Shown piece after piece: positions 1 to 8,157 of a DNA stretch of 64,000 bases; the first letter of the stretch is position 1; each line of letters begins with the position of its first letter. The position numbers and the translations under genes are program-made. Source of the DNA: Bacteroides thetaiotaomicron VPI-5482 (GTDB taxonomy: Bacteria; Bacteroidota; Bacteroidia; Bacteroidales; Bacteroidaceae); NCBI RefSeq assembly GCF_000011065.1, contig NC_004663.1:2046001-2110000 (forward strand). Direction: 5' to 3'. The notes below the pieces were generated by a model. The model searched no databases, was not told the origin of the DNA, and saw nothing but the letters and a program-made list of their open reading frames with translations.

Positions 1-1016
1 CCGCCGGCATATTTGATTAAAGTGGCAAGGTTCTCTTCTTTCTTCATTTCAAAACGCATAGGACGTTTTACCTTGCCGCTGATCTTTACCAATACATCAT
101 AAGCGGGAACAATCACGACGTCACCTTCCTGAAGGCGGATGTCATCCTGTGTGTTGCCTTTCATGATAAATTCGTAGACGTCGATGGTGGCGATATTCTT
201 TCCGTTGCGTACTAATTGAACGTTTCGGAGGCTGCCGATATCACTCACACCGCCTGCACGGTAAAGCGCATGGAAGACGGTAGAGAAGGAAGAAAGGGCG
301 TAGGTACCCGGCTGCACGACTTCTCCCATCACATTGATCTGGATAGTACGGATATTACCTAAAGTCAGACGGATGTCGGAAGTTGGATCGGTCGTGTTGT
401 TCAGACCGTTATATATTTTATTCAGGGCGTTCTTCAGATAGTCATTGGCGGCAGAGACTGTCATACCGCTAAGGTTGACAGGGCCGATCTTCTGAATGTT
501 GATAGTACCTTCAGGAGAGATTTGCTGGCGGATCGTGTTCTGGCTCGCACCCCAGATATCAATGATGACTTCATCACCGGGACCAAGACGGTAATTGGTA
601 GGAGTGGCCAGATTAACACTGGGTTCAAATGTCAGGTTACGGGTATTGAAGATGTTGCGCCCGAAGACCTGATCGCCACGGGCAAGGTCCTGAGTAGTCG
701 GATGATCCTCCAGCATATCAGAAGTATTCTCCTTAGTCTCTTCACGAAGGCGGGATTCGTTGATGTCCGTGCCCGTTGATTTCGAGGTGTTTACATTGTT
801 CTGCTGCTCGTATAGCTGCTTCACACGCATTGCCTGTTCTTTGGTTACCCCCTTACGGGCTAGTTCGGAAGCAAGCTGCTTCTGTTCCTTGCCTTGGCGG
901 ATACCGTCCTTTACATATTCCAGTACTTGTGAATCACTCATGGACTGAGCCATAAGCGAGCCACTTCCCAGCATCAAACAGAAGAGTAGAATGCTAAAAA
1001 GTCTTTGTATTTTCAT
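1..1016 (-). CDS. Wza-like capsular polysaccharide export protein (SLBB), 3' end outside window
   Basis: Outer-membrane polysaccharide export protein of the Wza type, forming the exit channel for capsule polymer. The gene starts at an ATG at 1016 and runs off the left edge, so about 338 residues are visible. It begins with a signal peptide (MKIQRLFSILLFCLMLGSG, cleavage near LMAQS), followed by a charged helical segment, then the export domain with YRLGPGDEVIIDIWG at about residues 142-156, and SLBB-type stretches (VMGEVVQPGTYAL, VKISGKVKRPMRF). It lies 17 bases after upxZ and is the first structural gene of the capsule operon. Family assignment is firm; the substrate polymer cannot be told. 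Confidence 0.9.
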   Translation of the reverse strand, partial: MKIQRLFSILLFCLMLGSGSLMAQSMSDSQVLEYVKDGIRQGKEQKQLASELARKGVTKEQAMRVKQLYEQQNNVNTSKSTGTDINESRLREETKENTSDMLEDHPTTQDLARGDQVFGRNIFNTRNLTFEPSVNLATPTNYRLGPGDEVIIDIWGASQNTIRQQISPEGTINIQKIGPVNLSGMTVSAANDYLKNALNKIYNGLNNTTDPTSDIRLTLGNIRTIQINVMGEVVQPGTYALSSFSTVFHALYRAGGVSDIGSLRNVQLVRNGKNIATIDVYEFIMKGNTQDDIRLQEGDVVIVPAYDVLVKISGKVKRPMRFEMKKEENLATLIKYAG

Positions 1017-1033
1017 TGACAAATAAAAAAGTT

Positions 1034-1402
1034 TCAGTTGATTTCACACAGTTCCTGCATCCCGTAACAGACGGCAGATAACTGTTGCTTAAGAAGAGAA
1101 GGGGGAAGAACATCGAGAAGAGACAGAGAACGGGTCAAAACAGCCTGTTTTCTTTCTTCGTCTTCCGGATTGGCGTACATCGACACATTATATCCCTGAA
1201 GGATGGCCAAACACAGGGTAGCATCCTGTTCCGGTGTCTCCCCCCGTTGAGAATATAAATCGTTTATCTTTTCGTGGATGGATCGTTGTAATGCTGAAAG
1301 ATCATCCAAATACACGCAGCCTGCACTCCCCCCATCAGGAAGCAGCATACGTACCAAACTTAATAAACCCTCTATGTTTTCTTGTAAAATAATAGCATCC
1401 AT
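1034..1402 (-). CDS. UpxZ-family capsule transcription inhibitor
   Basis: Short 122-residue protein directly after a upxY homologue and before the export gene, which is the canonical position of UpxZ in Bacteroides capsule loci. Known UpxZ proteins inhibit transcription of other capsule loci by interfering with non-cognate UpxY antiterminators, so that one capsule dominates per cell. The sequence is helical and rich in leucine, without membrane segments or signal peptide, as expected of a cytoplasmic regulator. The gap to upxY is 10 bases, so both should be on one transcript from the invertible promoter. Call rests on size, position and general resemblance rather than a diagnostic motif. Confidence 0.8.
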   Translation of the reverse strand: MDAIILQENIEGLLSLVRMLLPDGGSAGCVYLDDLSALQRSIHEKINDLYSQRGETPEQDATLCLAILQGYNVSMYANPEDEERKQAVLTRSLSLLDVLPPSLLKQQLSAVCYGMQELCEIN

Positions 1403-1412
1403 ATCCCTTGGC

Positions 1413-1991
1413 CTAAACAGCCGCCATAATCGGCTCTACATAACCGACAGGCATATCAACACAGGCGCATCCCAGCATATTCAAGCGAACAGCAATCTTA
1501 CTTCTGCCATCCACATTAACCAGTTCGCCAACAAGACCCGTCAACGGACCTTTAATCACGCGAACCTTTTCGCCACGGGCCAAAGGAGAACTGTTCATGC
1601 TTATCGATTCTTCCGAATAATCAAGCATGAAACGGAAACGAGCCATCTGCTCGTCAGGAATTACAGCAGGACTACTCTCACCGCGCATCACCATGTAACG
1701 GCTGACAGTAGAAAAACTCAGGACTTCCATGCGTTCCTTAGGATCGGCGTGTACAAACACCATCATAGGAAGCAAGACGGAGGTGACCAGCTTACGACGA
1801 TCGCTCCATTGGTGAAGTTCCTGTTGAACGGGAACGAAATTCTCGATTCCCATCTTGTCCAAATGCTCGGAAACCTTCTTTTCATGGTGCATCCGAACCA
1901 AAGCAACATACCAGCGTTTTGAGTGTGCTACGCCTTCCCCTGTCCCATTAATAGGCCCAGCATTTAGTGATTTCTTTTTTCTTAAAATCAT
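1413..1991 (-). CDS. UpxY-family transcription antiterminator (NusG/RfaH-like)
   Basis: 192-residue NusG-like protein. The N-terminal NGN part begins KRWYVALVRMHHEKKVSEHL (about residues 25-44) and the C-terminal KOW part contains VRVIKGPLTGLVGELVNVDG (about 138-157). UpxY proteins travel with RNA polymerase and prevent early termination in the 5' leader of their own capsule operon. It is the first gene of the operon, with only about 20 bases between its ATG and the left inverted repeat of the invertible segment, so its expression depends on which way that segment faces. Capsule locus-specific role is established for the family; specificity here is inferred from position. Confidence 0.92.
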   Translation of the reverse strand: MILRKKKSLNAGPINGTGEGVAHSKRWYVALVRMHHEKKVSEHLDKMGIENFVPVQQELHQWSDRRKLVTSVLLPMMVFVHADPKERMEVLSFSTVSRYMVMRGESSPAVIPDEQMARFRFMLDYSEESISMNSSPLARGEKVRVIKGPLTGLVGELVNVDGRSKIAVRLNMLGCACVDMPVGYVEPIMAAV

Positions 1992-2013
1992 ATTTTTTTA
2001 CCCCATGTTTATC

Positions 2014-2292
2014 CGTTACTTCTTAGGTAACGAACAAACATAGGGAAAGCTAAACAGGGAACTTTTTTCAACGAAACGATGAAAAGATGACTATAAACTT
2101 GGAAATAGAGCAGATGTGAAGGTGTTTTTCAAAAATTAGAATAAAAAAAAGACATAACACGAATATTGCAATATTCATCAGCTATGCCTGCATTTGATTC
2201 ATTTTCCGAAAATAATTTCATTTTTGTTTGCGTATTTTCATAAATATGTCCATCTTTGCGCCATGAATCATTCCGTTACCTAAGAAGTAACG
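2014..2292. repeat. Invertible promoter segment bounded by 19-bp inverted repeats
   Basis: CGTTACTTCTTAGGTAACG at 2014-2032 recurs as its exact reverse complement at 2274-2292, giving repeats 260 bases apart centre to centre. Between them is a non-coding AT-rich segment with a strong Bacteroides promoter. The arrangement recombinase gene - repeat - promoter - repeat - upxY is that of phase-variable capsule promoters in Bacteroides. Both repeats also have TGTTTATC a few bases outside the core. As written the promoter faces right, away from upxY, i.e. OFF. Confidence 0.92.
2227..2258 (+). promoter_or_regulatory. Phase-variable capsule promoter, here facing away from upxY
   Basis: TTTG at 2227-2230 and CATCTTTG at 2251-2258 are separated by 20 bases, matching the Bacteroides -33 TTTG and -7 TAnnTTTG boxes with one mismatch, followed by the typical CGCC. 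After inversion the start site would fall near position 2035 and transcribe upxY with a leader of about 40-50 bases. In the present orientation it reads into the 3' end of the recombinase gene in antisense. Confidence 0.75.
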
Positions 2293-2326
2293 CACACCGA
2301 TAAACACTGTATATCAAGCTTCTAAA

Positions 2327-3277
2327 TCAGATGCACTGACCTACTCCGCACCGCTTTACGTAAGACAAATTCATCCGGTTTACCTCCGTACGCTCTTTCA
2401 GTTCAAAGCCTTTCAGATAAATCTGCGTAGTCTTGATGGACTTATGACCAAGCGACTCGCTGATCATCTCAATAGGGACACCACGGTACTTGGCAGTAGT
2501 AGCCCATGAATGACGAAGCGTGTAGGAAGTGACGGGGAAGTTGAGACGCAGCCGCTTTGCCAGAGACTTCAGGCAGTAGTTGAATCTTCGGAGAGCGGAC
2601 TGGTATTCACGGTAGGCTCTCTCATCCTTCCTTTTCTTATCACCTTGAAGAATGCTGAAAAGGTAGTCGGGACAACCGGGACGGGGAGACTGTCGGTTCC
2701 GGAGCTGGTCGAGCATCTCCTTTGCGCTGTCCAGAACCTCAACGCTCATGGGAGTCTTCGTCTTGACACGATTGTAGCGCAGCACATTGCTGTCAAGAGC
2801 GGATTTCTCCAGATGCGTCAGATCGGCGAAAGACATCCCGCAGAACTGGAACATCAGAGCGGCAATAGCCTGGGTACGGCGGAGACGATCAGACTGGGGA
2901 TCTTCATAAAGAAGCCTGCGAAGAGCGACGACAGGAAGCGCCCTTTTCTGACGCACGTCCACCCCCGTATAGACCTCATGGAACAGGCGGTGGACATAAG
3001 GAGCACTACCCGCCTCCACACCCCGATTATAGATACTCCGAAGCATACGCATATACGTGGAAATCGTATTGGGCTTCAGACCACATTCATAAAGGTGCTG
3101 TTCGTAACGGCGAAGACGATCACGGGTGACTTGACGGAAAGACACACTATGGACACCACAAAACTTGCTAAAAGAAAGAAGGGCGTTCTGATAGACGTGC
3201 GCTGTAGAATAGCGGCCCTCCTCTCGCAAACGGCCGATATAGATATCGGCACATCGACTAAATCCATTTTTATTCAT
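2327..3277 (-). CDS. Tyrosine site-specific recombinase, likely capsule promoter invertase
   Basis: 316-residue phage-integrase-family protein. The N-terminal SAM-like core-binding half spans about residues 1-105 and the catalytic half 115-300. Visible catalytic residues are Lys172 or 174, Arg255 in SYTLRHSWAT, His278 in ESLGHKS and the nucleophile Tyr287 in TTQIYLKGF. The box I arginine expected before GMSF is a cysteine (FQFCGMSFADL, Cys146), which is odd for this family. The gene ends 35 bases from the right inverted repeat and is the obvious candidate to invert that segment. It is not in the capsule operon itself, because the invertible segment separates them. Whether it is active is uncertain. 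Confidence 0.88.
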   Translation of the reverse strand: MNKNGFSRCADIYIGRLREEGRYSTAHVYQNALLSFSKFCGVHSVSFRQVTRDRLRRYEQHLYECGLKPNTISTYMRMLRSIYNRGVEAGSAPYVHRLFHEVYTGVDVRQKRALPVVALRRLLYEDPQSDRLRRTQAIAALMFQFCGMSFADLTHLEKSALDSNVLRYNRVKTKTPMSVEVLDSAKEMLDQLRNRQSPRPGCPDYLFSILQGDKKRKDERAYREYQSALRRFNYCLKSLAKRLRLNFPVTSYTLRHSWATTAKYRGVPIEMISESLGHKSIKTTQIYLKGFELKERTEVNRMNLSYVKRCGVGQCI

Positions 3278-3369
3278 TATTTACATCACTAGTTAGATTA
3301 CACGATACAAATTAAGATGAATAAACGAGAAGTCTTAGTTTTATGTTGTTTGACATTATTAAAATAACT

Positions 3370-3406
3370 AAAAAAGGCTTCTAACATACATTTATGTCAG
3401 AAGCCT
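3370..3406 (-). terminator. Rho-independent terminator after transaldolase
   Basis: Stem AGGCTTCT (3375-3382) / AGAAGCCT (3399-3406), extended by ACATA/TATGT, followed on the minus strand by a run of six T (3375-3370). It sits 44 bases after the transaldolase stop and closes the gpmA-fbaB-tal operon. Confidence 0.8.
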
Positions 3407-3449
3407 CTATCAATATAACTTTGAAGAAAACTTAGTTTCTCAAATCCGA

Positions 3450-4106
3450 TTATCCATTTACCTTTTTATAATCTTCCAAAAATTTCTTCAATCCCGAATC
3501 AGTCAGCGGATGATTCAACAACCCTTTGATAGCACTCAACGGACAGGTAGCCACATCTGCTCCCACCTCCACACACTCGATGATGTGCTTCGTATTGCGG
3601 ATAGAAGCCGCCAATACCTGAGTCTTGTAATCATAGGTGCGATACATACGTACAATATCACCAACAAGTCCTACCCCGTCTTCGCAAATATCATCCAGAC
3701 GTCCGACAAAAGGCGAAACGTAAGTCGCTCCGGCTTTTGCAGCCAGCAATGCCTGTCCGACGGAAAATACCAATGTACAATTGGTCCGGATTCCTTTTTC
3801 TGTAAAGTACTTGATAGCTTTGATACCATCGGCAATGCAAGGCACCTTGACAACGATATGCGGATTGAGTGCGGCAAGCTCTTCCCCTTCGCGGATCATC
3901 CCTTCATAATCCGTTGCTATTACTTCCGCACTTACGTCAGCATTGACAATCTTACATATTTTAATGTAATGTTCACGTTGATTCTCCGTACCTTTAATGC
4001 CTTCTTTCGCCATCAGCGAAGGATTGGTAGTCACTCCGTCAAGTACTCCGAGGTCATACGCCTCCTGAATCTGCTCCAAATTGGCTGTGTCAATAAAAAA
4101 CTTCAT
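3450..4106 (-). CDS. tal: Transaldolase (short TalC/fructose-6-phosphate aldolase type)
   Basis: 218-residue class I aldolase of the small transaldolase family, which transfers a dihydroxyacetone unit between sugar phosphates in the non-oxidative pentose phosphate pathway. The N-terminus MKFFIDTANLEQIQEAYDLG and DGVTTNPSLM are diagnostic, and the Schiff-base lysine lies in HIVVKVPC (about residue 86). Length is normal for the family. It is the last gene of a three-gene minus-strand operon after gpmA and class I aldolase, spaced 67 bases from the aldolase. Distinguishing transaldolase from fructose-6-phosphate aldolase activity needs assay; most such genes are transaldolases. Confidence 0.93.
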   Translation of the reverse strand: MKFFIDTANLEQIQEAYDLGVLDGVTTNPSLMAKEGIKGTENQREHYIKICKIVNADVSAEVIATDYEGMIREGEELAALNPHIVVKVPCIADGIKAIKYFTEKGIRTNCTLVFSVGQALLAAKAGATYVSPFVGRLDDICEDGVGLVGDIVRMYRTYDYKTQVLAASIRNTKHIIECVEVGADVATCPLSAIKGLLNHPLTDSGLKKFLEDYKKVNG

Positions 4107-4173
4107 AATTCTATTTTTTAATGGTTAACTATCTGGTAGTCAAAGATAAGAATTATTTCTCATCTTTCCTAGA

Positions 4174-5226
4174 TCAGGCAATGGTTATTGCCGGATCGAG
4201 GTAGACATCCTGAATAGCGTTTAATAATTCGACACCCTTATTCATCGGCTTCTGGAAGGCTTTACGTCCACTGATCAATCCCATGCCACCGGCACGCTTA
4301 TTGACAACTGCTGTAATGACCGCATCACGCAAATCGGAAGCCCCATGAGATTCTCCACCGGAATTGATCAATCCGACACGTCCCATATAACCATTTGCCA
4401 CCTGATAACGACAGAGATCAATCGGGTGTTCCGATGTGAGTTCCGTGTACATGCGTTCATCTGTCTTTCCGAAACCAATCGCTTTGAAACCACCATTATT
4501 GGTAGGAAGTTTCTGCTTCACAATGTCCGCTTTGATGGTAACTCCCAAACGGTCAGCCTGTCCGGTAAGGTCGGCAGCAGCATGATAATCAATAGCTCCT
4601 TTCTTGAAATCGCTATTGCGCAAATAACACCACAGAATGGTAGCCATACCGAGTTCATGGGCATATTCGAAAGCCTCAGCAATCTCTACCAATTGGCGGC
4701 GACTCTGTTCCGAACCGAAATAAATGGTTGCGCCTACTGCTACGGCTCCCATATTCCAAGCCTCTTTCACCGTACCAAATAATACCTGATCGTATGTATT
4801 CGGATAGGTCAGCAGCTCATTGTGATTCAACTTTACCACGAAAGGTATTTTGTGCGCATATTTACGTGCGACTGATCCCAAAATACCAAATGTAGAAGCT
4901 ACTGCATTACAGCCTCCTTCGATAGCCAGCTTCACAATATTCTCCGGATCGAAATAAATGGGATTCGGTGCAAAGGATGCGCCGGCTGTATGCTCGATAT
5001 CCTGATCGACAGGAAGAATGGACACATAACCCGTATTTGCCAGACGTCCATGCCCTAAAAGGGTTTGCAGGCTGTTCAATACTTTAATGTTTCGGTCCGA
5101 ATCAATCCAGACTTTATCAATGGTATCCGGTGAGGGTATATAAATCAACGACTTATCAATGGTCTTACAGGTATGATCCAGATAATAACTGGTCTTATCT
5201 CCTAATAAATCAACTACTTTACTCAT
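4174..5226 (-). CDS. fbaB: Class I fructose-bisphosphate aldolase (DhnA/FbaB type)
   Basis: 350-residue archaeal/DhnA-type class I aldolase that cleaves fructose 1,6-bisphosphate to glyceraldehyde 3-phosphate and dihydroxyacetone phosphate by a Schiff-base mechanism, without metal. Typical stretches include PFVVKLNHNELL, where a lysine precedes the asparagine, VGATIYFGSEQSRRQ, and the C-terminal VGLINSGGESHGASDL phosphate-binding loop. It is the middle gene of the gpmA-fbaB-tal operon. The window also carries a class II metal-dependent aldolase at 40.6-41.6 kb, so the organism has both classes. Cytoplasmic; no signal peptide. Confidence 0.95.
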   Translation of the reverse strand: MSKVVDLLGDKTSYYLDHTCKTIDKSLIYIPSPDTIDKVWIDSDRNIKVLNSLQTLLGHGRLANTGYVSILPVDQDIEHTAGASFAPNPIYFDPENIVKLAIEGGCNAVASTFGILGSVARKYAHKIPFVVKLNHNELLTYPNTYDQVLFGTVKEAWNMGAVAVGATIYFGSEQSRRQLVEIAEAFEYAHELGMATILWCYLRNSDFKKGAIDYHAAADLTGQADRLGVTIKADIVKQKLPTNNGGFKAIGFGKTDERMYTELTSEHPIDLCRYQVANGYMGRVGLINSGGESHGASDLRDAVITAVVNKRAGGMGLISGRKAFQKPMNKGVELLNAIQDVYLDPAITIA

Positions 5227-5276
5227 AACTTTATTTTTTTAATGTATAACAATTTATATACAGGCGATGAAGCCTG

Positions 5277-6023
5277 CTATTTTTTCTTCCCCTGATTGGC
5301 TACCGCTTCCATCAGCTTACGAATTTCTTCCGGATTGCCCAGGAAGTAATCATTGGCAACATTCAGGTTCTCGTCGAACTCGAATACATAAGGAACGGCA
5401 GTAGGAAGATTCAGTTTGATGATATCTTCATCAGAAATATGTTTCAAATGCTTAATGATACCTCGCAGACTATTGCCATGCGCGACAACCAGCAAGGTAT
5501 GCGCATCTTTTAAAGCCGGGAATATATCCGACTCCCAGTACGGCATAATACGGTCGATGGTATCTTTTAATGATTCGGTACGCGGCAGTTCCGCATCGGA
5601 TACTTCGTGATAGCGATAATCGAAACGCGGATTTCTCAAATCGCTTTCGGAAAGCGGATTGGGAGCTATATCATAACTGCGACGCCAGATCAGCACTTGT
5701 TCTTCTCCGTATTTCTCGGCTGTTTCCGCCTTATTGAGTCCTTGCAAATCGCCGTAATGCTTCTCATTCAGACGCCAGCTCTTCTCGACGGGAATCCAGT
5801 CCAGATTCATTTTATCAAGCACGCAGTTCAAGGTTTTGACTGCCCTTTTCAGATAAGAAGTATAGGCTTTATCAAAGTTGAAGCCATATTCCCTCAACGT
5901 GACGCCTGCCTTTTCCGCTTCGGCAACTCCCTTTTCCGTCAGGTCTACATCCGTCCAACCTGTGAAACGGTTTTCTTTGTTCCAAGCACTCTCTCCATGA
6001 CGAAGTAATACTATCTTTTTCAT
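5277..6023 (-). CDS. gpmA: 2,3-bisphosphoglycerate-dependent phosphoglycerate mutase
   Basis: 248-residue histidine phosphatase-fold enzyme interconverting 3- and 2-phosphoglycerate in glycolysis. The phosphorylated histidine is in LLRHGESAWN (residues 6-15), followed by FTGWTDVDLTEKG; the second catalytic histidine is in VVAHGNSLRGI. Length and motifs are typical of dPGM. First gene of the operon with class I aldolase (51 bases downstream) and transaldolase. A candidate promoter lies about 55 bases upstream. Confidence 0.96.
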   Translation of the reverse strand: MKKIVLLRHGESAWNKENRFTGWTDVDLTEKGVAEAEKAGVTLREYGFNFDKAYTSYLKRAVKTLNCVLDKMNLDWIPVEKSWRLNEKHYGDLQGLNKAETAEKYGEEQVLIWRRSYDIAPNPLSESDLRNPRFDYRYHEVSDAELPRTESLKDTIDRIMPYWESDIFPALKDAHTLLVVAHGNSLRGIIKHLKHISDEDIIKLNLPTAVPYVFEFDENLNVANDYFLGNPEEIRKLMEAVANQGKKK

Positions 6024-6074
6024 TCTTAATGGTCTCCTTTCTTCTTTTTATATATACAACATTTTGTTTCTCTA

Positions 6075-6105
6075 CAAAGTTCACGAAAGAATCAGCAGGT
6101 ATCAA
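6075..6105 (-). promoter_or_regulatory. Candidate promoter of the gpmA operon
   Basis: On the minus strand TTG (6105-6103), a 20-base spacer, then GAACTTTG (6082-6075), resembling the Bacteroides -33/-7 pair with one mismatch in the TA. It is placed 52 bases before the gpmA ATG. Confidence 0.4.
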
Positions 6106-6203
6106 TACCTAAAAGTGATGGTTTATTGAAAAGAATTCAATAGAAATGACTATTTTTACGGACTAAATGAATATTCAACCGCCAACTTAAAACAAGTCAG
6201 ACA

Positions 6204-8069
6204 TTGGAAACAAGCAAACAGAAAGAATACACATTCCTGCAAAAACTGCTGAATAAAGCGAATATGGGATGGTGGGAAGCGGACTTAAAAACAGAAAGTT
6301 ATGTATGTTCCGAGTTTATCTCCCGATTACTCGGGATAGACGAAGACGGAGTGATCAGTTTTGAAGATTTCAATAAACGTATCCTAAGGGAGGATCAGCA
6401 CCATACTACCAGCTACTCTTTCGATAAATTGCAACAGAGCATTGAGGAGGTGTACCTGCTCGATACTCCCCACGGGGAAGTATGGATTCGCAGTAAAATA
6501 TGCTTTCAGGAAACTGATGGGGAAGGAAACACCAAAATATACGGAATAGCAGAAACTCAAGATGGTCCACGCATGGCTTCCGCCTATCAGGCACTGCAAA
6601 ACAGTGAACGTATCCTGCACAATATCTATAAAAACCTTCCCGTCGGCATTGAACTGTATAATAAAGACGGTTATCTGCTTGACTTGAATAAAAAGGAACT
6701 GGAAATGTTCCATATCACCCATAAAGAAAAAGTTATTGGTATCAATATCTTTGAGAATCCGGCACTACCCGAAGAAATAAAGCTAAAGATCAGAGATAAT
6801 GAAGAGGTTGAATTCACCTTCCAATATGATTTTTCAAAAATCAAAGGATATTATGAATCGGAAAAAACATCCGGTTTCATTAATCTGACAACAAGAATAA
6901 CAACACTTTATGATCATGACCGGCAGCCCATCAATTATCTGTTGATAAACGTAGATAAGACGGAAAACACCATCGCCTACAACAAAATTCAGGAATTTAA
7001 AAATTTCTTTGAACTGGTAGGAGATTATGCCAAGGTTGGATACGCTCATTTTGATGCGTTAAGCCGCAATGGTTATGCCTTAAGCAGCTGGTATAAAAAT
7101 GTAGGAGAAGAGGAAGGCACGCCCCTACCGGAAATTATCGGTATCCATTCTCACTTTCATCCGGAGGACCGGGCTGTTATGCTCGACTTTCTGGCGAAAG
7201 TGGTCAAAGGCGAAAGTACGAAATTATGCAGGGATGTACGTATCCGCAGAGCCGACGGAAGTTATACGTGGACACGGGTGAATGTGTTGGTCCGCAACTA
7301 CCGACCGCAGGATAATGTCATCGAAATGCTGTGTATCAACTTTGATATTACCCAACTAAAAGAAACCGAACAAATGCTTATCAAAGCCAAAGAGAAAGCC
7401 GAAGAAGCGGATCGTTTAAAATCGGCCTTCCTTGCCAACATGAGTCACGAGATACGTACTCCGCTCAATGCGATCGTCGGTTTCTCAAGTATGCTGGAAG
7501 AGGCGGAGGATCAGGAAGAAAAGCATCAGTATATCACGATCATAGAAGATAATAACAAGTTGTTGCTTCAGCTCATTTCCGATATCCTCGACTTATCGAA
7601 AATCGAAGCGGGAACTTTCGACATTATTCCTGAAAGAGTAAATGCGAAACAGCTTTGTAACGATCTGTTTCAGGCTATGCAAATGAAAACTAGTCCACAA
7701 GTAGAACTCCGCCTGAAAGATAATTTACCCGAACTGACGTTCACCAGTGACAAGAACAGACTTTATCAGGTATTACTGAACTTTGTGACTAACGCACTAA
7801 AATTCACTTCCGAAGGAAATATCACCATCGACTACCAAATAGACGGAAACGAAGTGAAATTCTCCGTTCAGGACACGGGAATGGGGATAGAGCCGGAAAA
7901 ACAGGAAGCTATCTTCACCCGATTTGTAAAACTCAACAGTTTTATTCCCGGTACGGGACTCGGACTGCCTATCTGCCAAAGTATCGTCACGCAACTGGGA
8001 GGGAAAATCGGTGTGGAATCGGAACCGGGAAGAGGGGCTTGCTTTTGGTTCACCCATCCAATTAATTAA
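6204..8069 (+). CDS. Cytoplasmic PAS-domain sensor histidine kinase
   Basis: 621-residue histidine kinase without transmembrane segments or signal peptide, so it probably senses an intracellular cue. Three PAS-like regions are visible at about residues 10-125, 130-255 and 265-390, the last ending in a PAC-like stretch. HisKA follows with FLANMSHEIRTPLNAIVGFS (phospho-acceptor His415), then HATPase_c with N box NFVTNALKFTSEGN, G1 DTGMGI and G2 GTGLGLPI. No receiver domain and no neighbouring response regulator, so it is an orphan kinase. The start is taken as TTG at 6204; the first in-frame ATG (6264) would cut into the first PAS domain. The signal cannot be inferred. Confidence 0.92.
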   Translation: METSKQKEYTFLQKLLNKANMGWWEADLKTESYVCSEFISRLLGIDEDGVISFEDFNKRILREDQHHTTSYSFDKLQQSIEEVYLLDTPHGEVWIRSKICFQETDGEGNTKIYGIAETQDGPRMASAYQALQNSERILHNIYKNLPVGIELYNKDGYLLDLNKKELEMFHITHKEKVIGINIFENPALPEEIKLKIRDNEEVEFTFQYDFSKIKGYYESEKTSGFINLTTRITTLYDHDRQPINYLLINVDKTENTIAYNKIQEFKNFFELVGDYAKVGYAHFDALSRNGYALSSWYKNVGEEEGTPLPEIIGIHSHFHPEDRAVMLDFLAKVVKGESTKLCRDVRIRRADGSYTWTRVNVLVRNYRPQDNVIEMLCINFDITQLKETEQMLIKAKEKAEEADRLKSAFLANMSHEIRTPLNAIVGFSSMLEEAEDQEEKHQYITIIEDNNKLLLQLISDILDLSKIEAGTFDIIPERVNAKQLCNDLFQAMQMKTSPQVELRLKDNLPELTFTSDKNRLYQVLLNFVTNALKFTSEGNITIDYQIDGNEVKFSVQDTGMGIEPEKQEAIFTRFVKLNSFIPGTGLGLPICQSIVTQLGGKIGVESEPGRGACFWFTHPIN

Positions 8070-8089
8070 AGAAAAATCTCTTTTAAATT

Positions 8090-8126
8090 GCTCTGTCATC
8101 CCTCACTAAGTTCGGAATGGCAGAGC
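8090..8126. terminator. Hairpin between convergent genes, possible bidirectional terminator
   Basis: GCTCTGtCATcC pairs with GgAATGGCAGAGC around a 12-base loop between the convergent kinase and ABC genes. T-runs on either side are imperfect, so efficiency is uncertain. Confidence 0.4.
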
Positions 8127-8157
8127 TAAACATTATTTTTCAGACAACAGTCCATTT

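Noticed and set aside
1278..1922. Plus-strand ORF of 214 codons across upxZ and upxY
   Set aside because: Histidine- and threonine-rich shadow of two well-supported regulators.
2327..3277. Integrase as sign of an integrated conjugative element at 3 kb
   Set aside because: No att-like repeats, mobilisation or conjugation genes nearby; the inverted repeats and upxY explain it as a local invertase.
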